In this document: in pieces, positions 1 through 11,299 of the stretch
Position numbering within the stretch: the first letter of the stretch is position 1
How the letters are laid out: every line of letters starts with the position of its first letter
Assembly (NCBI RefSeq): GCF_945859705.1
Contig: NC_079136.1
Location: forward strand, 88,535,120 to 88,599,119
Length of the DNA stretch: 64,000 nucleotides
Origin: Episyrphus balteatus
Lineage: Eukaryota; Arthropoda; Insecta; Diptera; Syrphidae
Reading direction: 5' to 3'
Program-made: the position numbers and the translations under genes
The notes under the pieces: generated by a model
Databases searched by the model: none
What the model was told of the DNA's origin: nothing
The model's input: the letters and a program-made list of their open reading frames with translations, nothing else

Positions 1-785
1 AGAGGAGAAATTGAATTTTTTTTTTTAGGACCAAAACTAACGGTACCTGTCATATAACGGAAACAGAAAAGTTGATTTATTTCAAAAACGGCTCTAACGA
101 TTTTGATTAAAATTTTTATGCTTACTGTTATTGATAAGAGCCGCCTTTGATAATACAAAAAATATTTTTTGTACCGTTATTAACCGTACCTGCCATAGAA
201 CGGTTTTTCGGATTTATGAATTTCTCATAAACGACGAAACAGATTTCGAATAAATTTTTAATACAGAAACGTTTAAACAATCATTATTTAAAAAAATTTT
301 TAATTTTTCAAAAAAACACATTTTTGGATTTTTAAAAAATATTTCAAAATTTTTTTTTGAAAAATCAATTTTTTGGAAACGGGTTGGTGAAAAATTTTGA
401 AATTTCGTTTTTATGTGTAAATTAATTATTTATTCAAAATTGCATATCAATTTTTTTTTTTTGACAAATGTTAGGAAATTTTAATATATAAAAAATTAAT
501 TTTTTAAAAAACGGCTCTAACGATTTTCGAAAATTTTTTTCTAAAAATTCCTTTTTATACTAGAAATAAAATGGCATACTTAGTTTTTTTGTAAAAGAGC
601 ATTTAAAACGGAATTTTTATAAATTATTAATAAAAATAGATTTTATTTTTTTGCACCACTAACTTTCGTTAGTGAAAATATCAAATTTTAATTTTTCCCT
701 TATTTTGTTCAATTGAAAACTTTAACATTAGAGTAACTTTTACCATAAGAGCAAGTACGTGCGACCCCAGTCGTGCAATTTATTT
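1..785. repeat. AT-rich dispersed repeat, truncated by window start
   Basis: The segment contains repeated short phrases such as 'aaaacggctctaacgattt' and two versions of 'accgtacctgycata.aacgg' near 50-70 and 185-205. It ends in 'agagcaagtacgtgcgac' near 747-765. That end recurs inverted near 10598-10640, and related 'gagccgttttcgagaaa' text lies near 10985, so both belong to one dispersed family. There is no coding potential. The left end is outside the window. Confidence 0.5.
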
Positions 786-957
786 TCAATGATTCTGTAA
801 AGACTGATATTTTGTTAATTGATGGGTTTGACATTGCAATTTAGCTTGGTGGTGGTCAGGGGGTACCTGTTGTATAGCCTCTTAAAGATGTAAAAAAAAA
901 ACTAAAAATTTGCATACTGATAACCATATTGATAAGCCTCAAAATAAATAAATATGT

Positions 958-983
958 AAAATAAAATAAAATAAAATAAAATA
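958..983. repeat. (AAAAT)n microsatellite
   Basis: About five direct copies of a 5-bp AAAAT unit. A similar short run lies near 38918-38942. Confidence 0.8.
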
Positions 984-1067
984 ATTTATCCGTTGATAAA
1001 TTAACTTTTCAGGCAAAACAAAATAATGCAAAAATAAAAAATTCCAGAGGGTTTTCCCCCCTTAAGC

Positions 1068-1196
1068 ATGATAAGTACTAGAAACAGATGGCGAAAGTGC
1101 AAAGTTTGCAGTTCATATCGAACGGTGTCAGAACTAGCCGTCTTTGTGGTCGTTGGAATGATCCCTATCGATATCCTAGCAACGGAAAGGAAGTAA
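1068..1196 (+). pseudogene. LINE reverse transcriptase fragment (I/R1-like)
   Basis: One frame reads ...CKVCSSYRTVSELAVFVVV then GMIPIDILATERK and a stop at 1194-1196. The pattern 'SxYRTVSxxAvxVxxGMIPIDxLA' is the region after the RT domain of insect I/R1-group non-LTR retrotransposons (recalled family knowledge). Only about 40 residues survive and no RT core is present on either side, so this is a fossil. A different frame gives an ATG ORF at 1088-1273, which I regard as a shadow. A donor-like GTAAGT follows at 1193 but is probably chance. Confidence 0.5.
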
Positions 1197-1850
1197 GTAT
1201 ACGACAAAAGGTATTTATGTTTAATTTGGGCTTTAATGATCTTTATTTTTGGATGAAATTAATGAAACACTAAATCATCTTTTTATTAACCTACGTTTTG
1301 CTGGTTTCTTTCCAGCTTCCAGGGAATTCGCGAATTTAGCGGAATTTAATTCAAAAAATGACTGGTCTCAATTGATGCCAAAACTAGTTTTTCTTTAAGC
1401 TTAGGTATTGTAGAAAGTTATAATGATAACAAAAGCACTGTTAAGTGGTTATCATGTAACAAAGAAAAAAAAATAGCATTGAAGTTGCAGTTTGCGATTT
1501 TTATTCTTCTGTACATTTTCTGGAAAAGATGACTATTAGTACTTTTTCTTGTGTTTGGTGATTGTTTAAATAAAAGTTTTATTTATTTTTTTATTGTTTT
1601 AATATCAAGGTTCAAGAAAATAAGTAAATTTTTATTTCACATGGTGTTTCAGTTTTTTGTTTTGGCAATTGAAAATAAAAAAATGTTTTGTTTTTATTTT
1701 CTTACATTTGTTAGAGCAAAACTTTAATTATTTTGCGTTATTCCGCTTTGAAACAGTATTTAGTTAAAAGCTTGACTTATTATCTATCTATCTATTTCTT
1801 GCGTGAGAGGTAACCGATTCATATGTATGTCAAAGGTAGCGTGGGTCATG
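1197..1850. other. No recognised feature
   Basis: AT-rich non-coding DNA with a short TCTA run near 1781-1796. I see no gene or repeat boundary here. Confidence 0.6.
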
Positions 1851-1858
1851 GTGATGAC

Positions 1859-2754
1859 CAGGGATAGGATGTTGTGGAATTTGCCTTTTTTTCTGGCTTA
1901 ATCGTACGACATTATAGATTAAAAACAAACACGTTTCACGTCCCCCTCGTGCCAAATATATGTATTTTATTTTGCCTTTTTTTGCCTTTTCGTTCGTTAT
2001 TGCCTTTTTTTGCCTTTTCTTTTGTTATTGCCTTTTTTTGCCTTTTCCTATGTTTTTTATCATTTTAGCGTCTTTAAAGTAATGCCTACACACAAAACAC
2101 TCAAATATACAAACAAATAGGAAACTTACTCAATATATCTATGAACATATATTAAGGATTCACTAATTACCCCATACTAACGAATTCGAGTGAAAAGATC
2201 TACCTACAGTTCAGTCATTATATTTGGAAATGCAAAATGAACCGAGAAAGCTCCAACATTTAAAAAAAAAATTTTTTAATCAAGAAAACACGATTTAAGA
2301 AGTTCTCCAGATTTTGGACAAAATCAAGAGAGATTTTGAAGCCGGGAAAGGGGCAGTCGCAAAAGATGTTGTTGAGAAGTACAAATCAGTTTTTTTTTTT
2401 GGCAAATAATGGACTCGAGAGAGTTGAACAAATAAATTGAGAAATGAATTGGGACACAAATCTAGAGCTCCCGGCGAATGTTGCAGTGGGTGATGTCGAG
2501 TGCTTTTATTTGGCTCCACTCGTCTCTACAGGTGTAGAGACATCTTTTAGCTCCTTTAAAGCACTCTTAAGAGAAAATCGCATGCGTTTGTTACCTAAAA
2601 TTTAAAAAAACTCATGGTTGTTAGAAATTACTACAATTAATTTTTATATTTCATTCTTTCTCTCAATAAATGCCTTTTTATGCCTTTTTATGCCTTTTTC
2701 GGAGTTTTATTTTGCCTTTTTTTAAGTTTTTAGGTCCACAAGATCCTATCCCTG
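1859..2754. mobile_element. Non-autonomous hAT element with 8-bp TSD
   Basis: The ends are inverted: CAGGGATAGGAT on the left and ATCCTATCCCTG on the right, extended by imperfect TTGTGGA/TCCACAA. The 8-bp flank gtgatgac is duplicated exactly at 1851-1858 and 2755-2762. An 8-bp duplication with a CAGGG end is the hAT signature. Near both ends the motif TGCCTTTTT is repeated many times (about 1880-2050 and 2670-2720), as expected for subterminal transposase-binding repeats. A broken remnant of the transposase C-terminus lies inside. At 896 bp it is far too short to be autonomous. Confidence 0.9.
2299..2605 (+). pseudogene. hAT transposase C-terminal remnant
   Basis: From 2462 the frame reads LELPANVAVGDVECFYLAPL followed by VSTGVETSFSSFKALLREN and ends at the TAA at 2603-2605. 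The 'sxgVExSFSxfKxxLRxNR' block matches the hAT C-terminal dimerisation region seen in ZBED/hAT proteins (family knowledge). The preceding part (from 2299, EVLQILDKIKRDFEAGKGAV) is in another frame and stops after a T-run, so there is at least one frameshift. The DDE catalytic part is missing. It sits inside the 1859-2754 element and shares its orientation. Confidence 0.7.
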
Positions 2755-2825
2755 GTGATGACAAATACCTTAGTCTGCCTGCATTTATTTGGGGCGTTGT
2801 CGAAAAAAGCGCATCAAAAGTACCA

Positions 2826-3200
2826 TTTTTCTGAAAATCGATTTAGTGAGGGTAACCACTTAAAATGTATAGATAACCAACACCACATACTCACTGATAA
2901 CAAATATACCAATGGCAGACATTTTAAGTGGGGCCAAACCCCCGGCAGACTGTCCCGAAAATGCGTTTTTTTTGGCGTTTTTAGACTTTTGGGTAACCAC
3001 CTAAAATTAATCGCATCCTGTAGCGGTAGGGTGTGGCCCCACTTAAAATGTCTGCCATGGGTATTTTTGTCATCAGGGAGTCCATCCACCGCTACAGGAT
3101 GCGACTAGTTTTAAGTGGTTACCCTAAATAAATCAGTTTTCAGAAAAACTGCATTTTCGGGACCGTCTGTCGGGGGTTTGGCCCCACTTAAAATGTCTGC
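2826..3200. repeat. Mosaic inverted repeat
   Basis: Three nested inverted pairs are visible: 2826-2865 with 3109-3148, 2915-2964 with 3151-3200 (50 bp, few mismatches), and 2991-3027 with 3088-3124. The phrase CACTTAAAATGTCTGCC recurs in both orientations (near 2855, 2915, 3035, 3110 and 3185). It begins about 60 bp right of the hAT duplication. No target duplication was found, so the element type is unknown. ORFs here on both strands are mirror shadows of the inverted repeat. Confidence 0.75.
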
Positions 3201-3624
3201 AACAATTTAACCCAAGGAGGTTATTTTCTAATACTTTTTGTATTACAAGTTGTAAACTTAGTACTTAAATATTGAAATACAAAATTAGTTTAATTTCATT
3301 TTCGTATGTAATAGTTGTAAATATTTCCAACAAAAGAGAATAAAAAGTTTTTTTTTTTCTGTGCGAAAATAATTTTTTAAGAGGGTCTATGAAAGTGCCA
3401 AAAACATGGTACTTTTGGAGCTCTGTAAATAAAATTAAAATTATTAATTGTACTTCTCCACAGTGGGCTCTTGTATAATGATTTACTATATTTTCCTTAG
3501 CTTGCGGCTGGGTCTACAGTTCTTGTGGTCAGCATTTCATCATTTCATTTTGCTATGGTAATAAGAACGAAGCACGCTCCTTATCTAACATCATCAGTTT
3601 TTAAATATATCAAAAAATTCGTGA
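3201..3624. other. No recognised feature
   Basis: AT-rich non-coding spacer between the inverted repeat and foldback copy 1. Confidence 0.6.
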
Positions 3625-3633
3625 TTATTACCA

Positions 3634-4461
3634 GGGTTGGGGTCAAAATTCTGCCGGGGTCAAAATTCTTTTGTCAAAATTCTGCTTTCAAAATTCTGCT
3701 TTACAAAATTCTGCTTTCAAAATTCTGCTTTTCAAAATTCTGTTTTTCAAAATTCTGTTTTTCAGAATTCTGCTTTTCATAATTCTGCTTTTCAAAACTC
3801 TGCAAAAAATTAAAAAAGGGTTTGGAAAATGTTAAAAAGCGCGCGCTTTTTAACATTTTCCAAACCCTTTTTTAATTTTTTGCAGAATTCTGTAAAATCA
3901 TCTTTTTGAAAAATTATCTGCTTATTTGATTACTTACATAATTTGTCATTTTTTAAATGCGAATTAATTTTTGTTTTATAAATGAATAAATTTGAAAATA
4001 TTAAGAAAAGGTTTTTAATATTAAACATTTCCGAAAATAACTAAAAATTTATTAATTTATCAAATAAAGATGAATATTCAAATTTTGAATAAGAAAAGGA
4101 ATGTACAACATCGGTTCCAATTAGTATACATATTTTATTTGAAAGAAAGTCAGTATATGAATTTCAAAAAATATTTGCGACACTTAAATAAAAAAATTTA
4201 GGAAAGTACCAATGTTGAATTACATTAATGAGGTGTATTTTTCTTTAGCCAGCGCATATGCTATAAAAAAAAAAAAACAGAATTAGCAGAATTTTTTTGT
4301 TCAAATATAATGCTGGCAGAATTTTGAAAAGCAGAATTTTAAAAAGCAGAATTTTGAAAAACAGAATAGAAAAAAAGCAGAATTTTGAAAAACAGAATTT
4401 TCGCTGAAAAAGCAGAATTTTGAAAAGCAGAATTTTGAAGCCAGAATTTTGACCCGATCCC
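3634..4461. mobile_element. Foldback element, copy 1 (828 bp)
   Basis: The left end reads GGGTTGGGGTCAAAATTCTG and the right end, reversed, GGGATCGGGTCAAAATTCTG. Flanks are ttattacca (3625-3633) and ttactacca (4462-4470), a 9-bp target duplication with one mismatch. The left arm is a tandem run of a 15-bp motif CAAAATTCTGCTTTT; the right arm is the same motif inverted (about 4312-4450). Next to the left arm is an 86-bp perfect palindrome. The unique middle (about 3900-4260) has no gene. Tandem-repeat arms plus a 9-bp duplication resemble FB/Mutator-group foldback transposons (inference). Confidence 0.88.
3800..3885. repeat. 86-bp perfect palindrome
   Basis: Two 43-bp arms meet without a spacer at 3842/3843, centred on GCGCGCGC and bounded by CTG...CAG. 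It sits at the inner edge of the left arm of foldback copy 1. It could extrude a cruciform or, if transcribed, form a perfect hairpin RNA. Confidence 0.95.
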
Positions 4462-4470
4462 TTACTACCA

Positions 4471-5917
4471 GCATTCCTGCGCTCTCTATTGAAGTTTCCG
4501 ATTCCATAATTATTAAATTAAGTTTGTCTTGGAAAGTTGGAGCTATTCTTTATTCATGAAAACTAACGACTCCACATTCCACAAACGATGAGTAGTGACG
4601 ACATTTCCACCTTTCTTGCAACATGGAGGAAATAACCTTTTGACTTGGTTTACAATCCAACGACATCATTGGGTATACCATGGAAGGGAGGAAGATATTA
4701 TGCGTATAGACGTTTCCCTTATATACATTTTGCTATAACAATCTCAATGAATTTTTTATTTGAAACTTTTCTTAGTTAACCTTCTCTTGTTCTCCACACT
4801 TACGCAAAGTTACCATACCTTCATAGAATTTCATTTGCATTTTAGTAGCCAAGGGGTTCCATGAAATGGTGTCGAGAAGAAGTGTCCTTTCTAATATCTA
4901 TACTCCCTCAAACACACACAAATATTTTCACATGCTTGGCAGCCCACGTTTTTATAAAGATTGACAATGAATTCTAGATTACCAACAAATTGAGCCTTGA
5001 AACCAATGCAAGGACACTCTCAGAAGTCGGATTTATGACAAACCATTAAAAACGGCCAAAGGTAAAAACAGGATAAGAAAACAACCTCTATAAAAAGGAG
5101 AGAAGAATGTCATATATAGGCTTTCGAAATTAGATTGACGAGAATTGATCTTTGATTGCGGCTGGGAATCCCTTGATGCTGAAACTTATGATGAAAAATT
5201 CATAGAAAGTGTGTTTTCGTATATAGTTTTTTTTTTCTTTATTTTTATTTTGGTTGATTTTTTATTTTTTTTTCGTTAAAGAAAATTGACTTGGACTTTG
5301 ATTGAATTTTGGGTAAACTTTTTCCAAGTTAAAGTAGATTCGTTTTTAGTCCTTCTTTTTTTTTTGTATATATTTTGCTTTTCAAGCAACTTTTACAACT
5401 GAATTTTGATTTAGAAAATTGCCTGCAGCATAATATAATTAAGTAAAACCAGACAATTTATTTTTCCGACACGTGTTTTGGTTTGTTAAATTGTCCGAAA
5501 ATATTTATCATGCTGTGGGACTTTTTTTTTTATATATATTTTTTTTTTTATTTTTTTGTGAAAAGAAAAACCAATAAAGTTTTATATTACTTTTTTGTAT
5601 AGATGTTGAAGTGAAAATGTTGACAATTCACATCGTTGTGCCCCTGTGTGCAAAAACTACATAACTCGATTTTTTTTTGTTTGGTTTTTGTTTTTAGAGA
5701 GAAATGAACTGAAAATTGAGGACAATAGTTTAATTTAAACACTTAAAGTTTGTCATACCTTTTTAATGACATCCCTTAACGGTTGAAAGGTCAAAGTGGT
5801 GTAGGAAGTCGATACTAAAGACGAAATAATTTTTGACTAATACTTCTGTAAGTACGGATTAGACGGTCATAAAATTAATTCAACGAAAGCGTCACTAGTT
5901 TCATTCAGATCAAATAA
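4471..5917. other. No recognised feature
   Basis: AT-rich non-coding sequence with several T-runs near 5220-5700. No coding frame or repeat structure that I can support. Confidence 0.6.
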
Positions 5918-6050
5918 CTTGGTGACATGGTGACAAGGCGACTTGAAGACATAGTGACAAGGCGCCAAGTCGACAAGGCGACAAGGCGGCGGCATGGCGA
6001 CAAGGCCTTGTCACCATGTCGGCATTTACAATGTCGCTTTGTCAAATAGC
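5918..6050. repeat. Degenerate GACAAGGCG minisatellite
   Basis: A cluster of direct and inverted copies of 8-10-bp phrases such as 'gtgacaaggcg' and 'gacatggtgac', with inverted copies (ccttgtcaccatgtc) near 6005-6020. Locally GC-richer than its surroundings. Confidence 0.65.
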
Positions 6051-7760
6051 TCTTGAATCTCAATCTTTAAAAAAATCGGAAAAAAATTGATTAATTTTTG
6101 ATCGACCACCATTTTTTACGAAAATCAGTCTTCAATGGAAGAAATTGAAAAAAAAAAAATATATGTTTGTGCACACCCAATAATATTATACCCATTGAAG
6201 GCCATAGGCTAGGTACTAAGTGTTATAATAACACAAGAAACGCAACTGATACAAACGATCCTATTCTCTTTTAGTATTTGTTTTAAATTTTTTATTTTCT
6301 TCGTTTTCAACGTATAACCAATACTATGTATATTTTTTATCATCAGTCCAACCATTCTCTCAAAATCTAGGTATTGTTTTTTTTTCAATCCTCTCATTTT
6401 GATATTCATTAATTTAACCGCTTTTACAGCCAATTTTTTCTTTAGATATATTATACCTTTCTAACTTTTTCTACCTACCCAAAAACAAAGAAAAAAAAAA
6501 ACTTTACCCATAATCAAGTAAAGTTATTGCATTTAAAAAGGTTACAAATGAGCCACTTTATTTGGTTAATTCTTTGCTCACCTTTTTTGTAACCACAGCT
6601 GCAAGTGAACCTAAGCCTTAAATAATTTCCTTAAACAAAATTTTCAGTCTGTTGTTGTTTATCTTAAGCCATTGCATGAAACGAGAAAAATAACGTAACC
6701 CTTATCATTCATCCTCTCATAATTTAAAAGAGCTCCTCTTGTTTAACGTATATAGAATAGAAAAAAAAAAAAAAAACAAATTGTGTCAAAATGCCTCTTG
6801 CCTTTTTTTTTTCTTTTGTTAAAGGCAAATTTTCCTCTTAAAATTGAAAGGCAAAACACAAAAGAAATCTAGAAACATAATAATCACCACCTTTTTGCAC
6901 CACTAAAAGTCTCAGACTTTACCCAAACCTACATTATAGAAGGACCATATCATTATCATCATCACCATCACTACCAAACAAAGCCCCTGTCAAAGGATTC
7001 TAACCGAAAAACTTTCGGGAATAAAGCAAAGAAAACATGATGTAAGACAAAAAAAAAAAAAATAAAAAATAAAGGAACTGTGATGAAGATAGGGCAGGTC
7101 CGTAACGTTTACAACTTTCCTTTCTAAAGATTGAGGGAAATTTTCGATTATATTGATGGACTTTGTTGGTTTTGTTGAAAAAAAAATCCGTTATGTAAAT
7201 TTTTTTTGTTTAAGGTACTCACTTTTACATCGTCTTTTTTTCTTCTCTGTTTCTTTCTATTCCTCTGTTAATACAGATCTTGAGTCCAATTGAATTGAAG
7301 CTGGTTTTCATCAAACATAGTTTTTGGGGATTTGCTGAAAAAGACTTTATCTTAGTATGGAACAAAAGTTAACGGTTTTTTTTAAATACCTACATTTATG
7401 TAGATACATTATATTTCCGTTAAGAAAACTGTTTCAAAACTTTTCAAAAGATCCATTTATGTACATACATATGTATTTATAATTTTTTTAATTTTTTGGA
7501 AACCAATTTACTGGTTTCGTAAATTTAAAAAATGTGTTTTTGAAGAAATTATTTTTTTTTTTCATCTGAAAAAAAAAAAAAAAAATTAAACTGAAACATT
7601 TTTCAATGAAAACAATTTTAGATGTAAAAACTTCATTTGTAAAGAAGGTTGTTTTTGGGTTTAGTTTACGACTTAATTTTTTAACAAATGGAAATTGGGC
7701 TGTTATCAAGATGGTTCTTAAAAGCTTGATTATTTGCAAGCCTCAGAGCCATTTCACACG
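6051..7760. other. No recognised feature
   Basis: AT-rich non-coding DNA with A- and T-runs. The short ORFs here are low-complexity chance frames. Confidence 0.6.
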
Positions 7761-7765
7761 ATGAC

Positions 7766-7871
7766 GAAAACTGGCCCGGAAAACCGAGCTAACGCCCCTT
7801 TTAGATATGGTTGCAATATTTACATAATAACCAGCCAAAAGGGGCATTTACCCGTTTCCGGGCTGGTTTTC
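7766..7871. repeat. Small hairpin, MITE-like
   Basis: The outer arms GAAAACTGGCCCGG (7766-7779) and CCGGGCTGGTTTTC (7858-7871) pair with two mismatches. Inner arms ACGCCCCTTTT and AAAAGGGGCAT also pair. It is about 106 bp and clearly GC-richer than its flanks. No target duplication was found. Confidence 0.6.
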
Positions 7872-8342
7872 GGTGTCCTTTGAAGCAGCAGCGTAAGACC
7901 CTAACAAAAGTATCTTTTGAATAAAAAGGAAGCTTGATAGCAAGGAAGCATCATCAAATGGGAGAGGGGGCTTATTACCTTCCTTTTAACCGAGTAGTCA
8001 ATTTTAAATTAAAAATTTTATAAAATTCAAAATTTTGAGTTTGAAAATAAATTTTTCAAAAATTTTAAGGATTAATTTGTGATTTTTTTTTTTAGAAACT
8101 AGCTGATCCGACGGACTTCGTTCCACCTTTTCTAGTATTTATTTCCAATTTTTGTCATCTCCCCAAAGCCTGAATCTTGTCGATGCGACATTCGAAATGA
8201 GATAATTTGCGTAATTATTTCGTTTGGGCTCTAGTGAAAACAGGCTATTAAACAGCTTAGGTAGGTATATCTTGAGATCTATCGATCGATAAATGTCGGA
8301 GCCTAAGTGCTTATATTCAGAAAGTGAATTTGTGTTAATTTA

Positions 8343-8376
8343 GGGGGGTTAAAAAACTCGCGTTTTTTAACCCCCC
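8343..8376. repeat. 15-bp perfect hairpin
   Basis: GGGGGGTTAAAAAAC (8343-8357) and its exact complement (8362-8376) are separated by four bases. Function unknown. Confidence 0.85.
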
Positions 8377-8751
8377 GAAAACCATATAAATCCGCGATTT
8401 AAAGCTGCCAGACTTTTGAATTCGTTAATATAGCCCATAAGGCTATAAAACTGCATACTCACATTTCTGTTATACATCCACTCCCAAGATATGCTCTGGG
8501 CTCTTAGACTATATTGTTTTTGCCAAAGATACCAAAGATCACTTTGATCCAAGTTTCTTTGCATATTAAAGGTTCTCTTTGTGTTGGTGACTTTTTATTT
8601 CAATACCAGATATGTTTGCTATCCTTTTTTGGGATTCACAGGAGTTCGAATATCACCTGCTTTCTCAGGCTATGGTTTTGTAGTGGCACCTGTTATCTCA
8701 ATGTTAGTTTAGTTAGCCCATAGACCGTGGTTTTACAAACACTGGATTGTG

Positions 8752-8895
8752 TCGAAAAAAATGTGTAGGTTTTAATCAAAACTAACATTACGATGAAGGA
8801 GAAGTCCAAAAAAGTGAGTTTCGTTATGACGTCTGTCGATCTGTCGATCTGTACATCGGTGCGTCCATCTGTACACGAACGGACTTAAACTATTG
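8752..8895 (+). repeat. Dispersed repeat end, inverted partner at 11130-11290
   Basis: The text from 'aggttttaatcaaaactaac' through 'gtccatctgtaca' matches the reverse complement of 11130-11290 with perhaps 75-80% identity by eye. A weaker relative lies at 18830-18990 ('gacagacgaaat...atcatcgtaatgtcat'). This is an old, multi-copy dispersed family. The GTCTGTCGATCTG runs are a typical low-complexity part of it. Confidence 0.65.
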
Positions 8896-8939
8896 TATAA
8901 GTAGGTATGAGAATAGAATTTTTTTCTTTTAAAATGAAA

Positions 8940-9145
8940 TGGTGCGAACGTGGTGCAGTCGTGGTGCGGCGGTGGCACAGCGAATTTTTTTTCATTTTTT
9001 AAAAATGAAACATTGCGAACGTGGTGCAGCGGGCGGTGCGGCGGTTTAGAAATTTTTGATTTTTGGTGGTGCAGCAGCGGTGGTGCGGCGGTCAAAAAGT
9101 GTTGCGGACGTGGTGCAGGCAGCGGTGGTGCGGCGTACTTCCATT
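8940..9145 (+). repeat. GC-rich GGTGCGGCGG minisatellite
   Basis: A strongly G-rich island in AT-rich DNA. Phrases such as 'aacgtggtgcag' and 'ggtggtgcggcggt' recur in three to four irregular blocks separated by AT spacers. Both strands give ORFs, but they only read the repeat. Confidence 0.75.
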
Positions 9146-9467
9146 TTTACTTGGACTTACAAACATAAATTTCTTAACATTCTAAAACAAAAATATTTTT
9201 TTTTTTAAATTTCTTCTGATATATTTAACCAAATCGATAAATTTCCAACGGTTAGCCAATGTTATGACTTATGAATGACAGTGTGTTTTGTTCCGCTCAG
9301 CATTTTATCGAACTCATCTTACACAAATGGATCCACTATGAGAGTATAGTCGTTTTATGATTCGATTTTCGATTGTATGTTTTGAATTGAAGACTTGCTA
9401 CTGTTGCTAGGAATGTTGAGGAAACTGAAATACTTAACTAATAGAGCGAATAGTTATCGCTCGTAGT

Positions 9468-10551
9468 CCGGTCAAATTTTACTAAAATAAAGGGGTGAGG
9501 TTACATAAATTCCCAGCAAGCTGAAAATTGGTAGGATTGTTGGAAACACCATCATATATTAAATCTTAAAAGTCCTAATCGATCCGAGACCTGGAAAAAA
9601 ATTTACTTGGGGTCAAAGGTCACAAAAACTGGTTTTTCACGATTTTCAGAAAAACGGTAAGTCTTATCAAAAAATTTTCGATGCAAGAATTGTAGACCAG
9701 ATTATTATATATAAAAAGTGTTGTGACACTTTCTTTCTTAAGACCAACCGTTTCTTAGGTATAACGATTCAAAAAGTTGAGGTTGAGTTGTAATCGTCAT
9801 AATCAGGCATATTCTGAAAAAAAAAAACTCCCAACTGAAAAGTTCATGAAATTTCATTATTTTTTTAGATTGAATTTCGTTATTCAATGGTTAAGAATAT
9901 GGGGAAAGCAAAAAAAAATTCAATTTTCACCATTTTTCCGATTGGGGCCCTTTTCCCGAAACCATTTCCGTGGGAATTTTTGTTTAGAATAGGTCTGAAT
10001 ATATACAGGGTGTCCGATAGAGAATGGACAACCTAAGTCGGCTAATAGCTACACTTATGACTGTTATAAAAAAAGATAGAAAAAAGTTCTATCGCAACCA
10101 GTTCATAAAATATTGGCTTTTTTTTCGTTCAGTGTACTTTAAATTTTATCATCTTATGTTTTCGTTCACTGCAACCACGAATGAATAAATTTTATTTATT
10201 TCTTTTTTTTATAATTTTCTACAATAATTAGATGAGCACATAAATACTTTAAACATTTCATAGCCATTGCAAAGTTTCATTAAAAAAAAATTTGAAATCT
10301 GTTTTTCGATGCAAAATGTAAAAAAAGTATTTTATGAAAAATTTTAAACACCTGTGGTATAAAATAAATCTATAGAAACCTAGGTGGCCAACTTTCTTAA
10401 AAATATTCTCGTCTAAGGGGAATATTTTAAAAAATATTCTCGTTCCAGGTCTTGGACTTTTAAGATCTAATTTATGATGGTGTTTCCAACAATCCTACCA
10501 ATTTTCAGCTTGCTGGGAATTAATGTAACCTCGGATGTCTAAATTGACCGG
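9468..10551. repeat. Inverted repeat with 107-128-bp arms
   Basis: Arm 9468-9595 and arm 10445-10551 are inverted copies sharing, for example, 'cccagcaagctgaaaattgg' and 'tgttggaaacaccatcat'. Both outer ends carry CCGGTCAA/TTGACCGG. The roughly 850-bp interior has no gene and contains a short 'acagggtgtccgatagagaa' phrase near 10009. No target duplication was seen. Confidence 0.75.
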
Positions 10552-10589
10552 GCTATCGGTAACCAGATTGATTAAGCCTTCCGAATTTT

Positions 10590-11290
10590 ATAAAAAAATA
10601 AAATGCACGACTGGGTCGCACGTACTTGCTCTTGTAGTTCACAGTATCTTTATCTTAAATATCTATTGGAAATTTAAGATTTTGAAAAAAAAAAAAAAAA
10701 ATCAAGAAAAAAAATCAAAAGTTTAAAAATTAAATCAAAAAATTTTTTTTTTCAAAAATGTTTCAAAAATATTTTTTTTTAACATTTTATACTTAATGAT
10801 CTCTGTAAATTTTAAATAAAATAACTAATTTGATGAAATATATGAACTTAAAAAATATGTCAATTTTTGAAAAACGGCAACGCCATATTTCCGTTCTCCG
10901 CATTTTTCGAGAAAAACTAAAAACGCAGTTTTGTAAGAATCAATAAGGGTATTCCCCACATCAAATTTGATCGATATCGTTAGAGCCGTTTTCGAGAAAT
11001 TTGCAATACCTCGAAAACGTTATATGGGAGGTATGCGTTAAAATGGAGATATTAAAAGAATAAAAAAAAACAGGTCTAGGGAATTACGTAAAAATCATCT
11101 GTACCAAGTTTCAAGCAAATTCATCCATCCGTTTAGGCCCTAGCTCGATGTACAGATGGACGCACAGACGCACAGACCGACGGACGGCATGACGAAAACC
11201 ACTTTTTTGATCTTCTCCATCATCGTAATGTTGGTTTTGATTAAAACCTTGGTTTTTCTTTCTACACGAAACCAATACTTGCCCTATAGA
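10590..11290 (-). repeat. Dispersed repeat pair of 1-785 and 8752-8895
   Basis: Its left part (10598-10640 'gggtcgcacgtacttgctc') is the inverted form of the end at 747-780. Its right part (11130-11290) is the inverted form of 8752-8895. It therefore joins two repeat phrases that occur apart elsewhere in the window, and may be a more complete family member. Confidence 0.55.
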
Positions 11291-11299
11291 GCAAGTAAA

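Noticed and set aside
3650..3800. CRISPR-like array
   Set aside because: The CAAAATTCTG repeats have no unique spacers of constant length, are mirrored on the other side, and lie inside a transposon with a target duplication in a eukaryotic genome.
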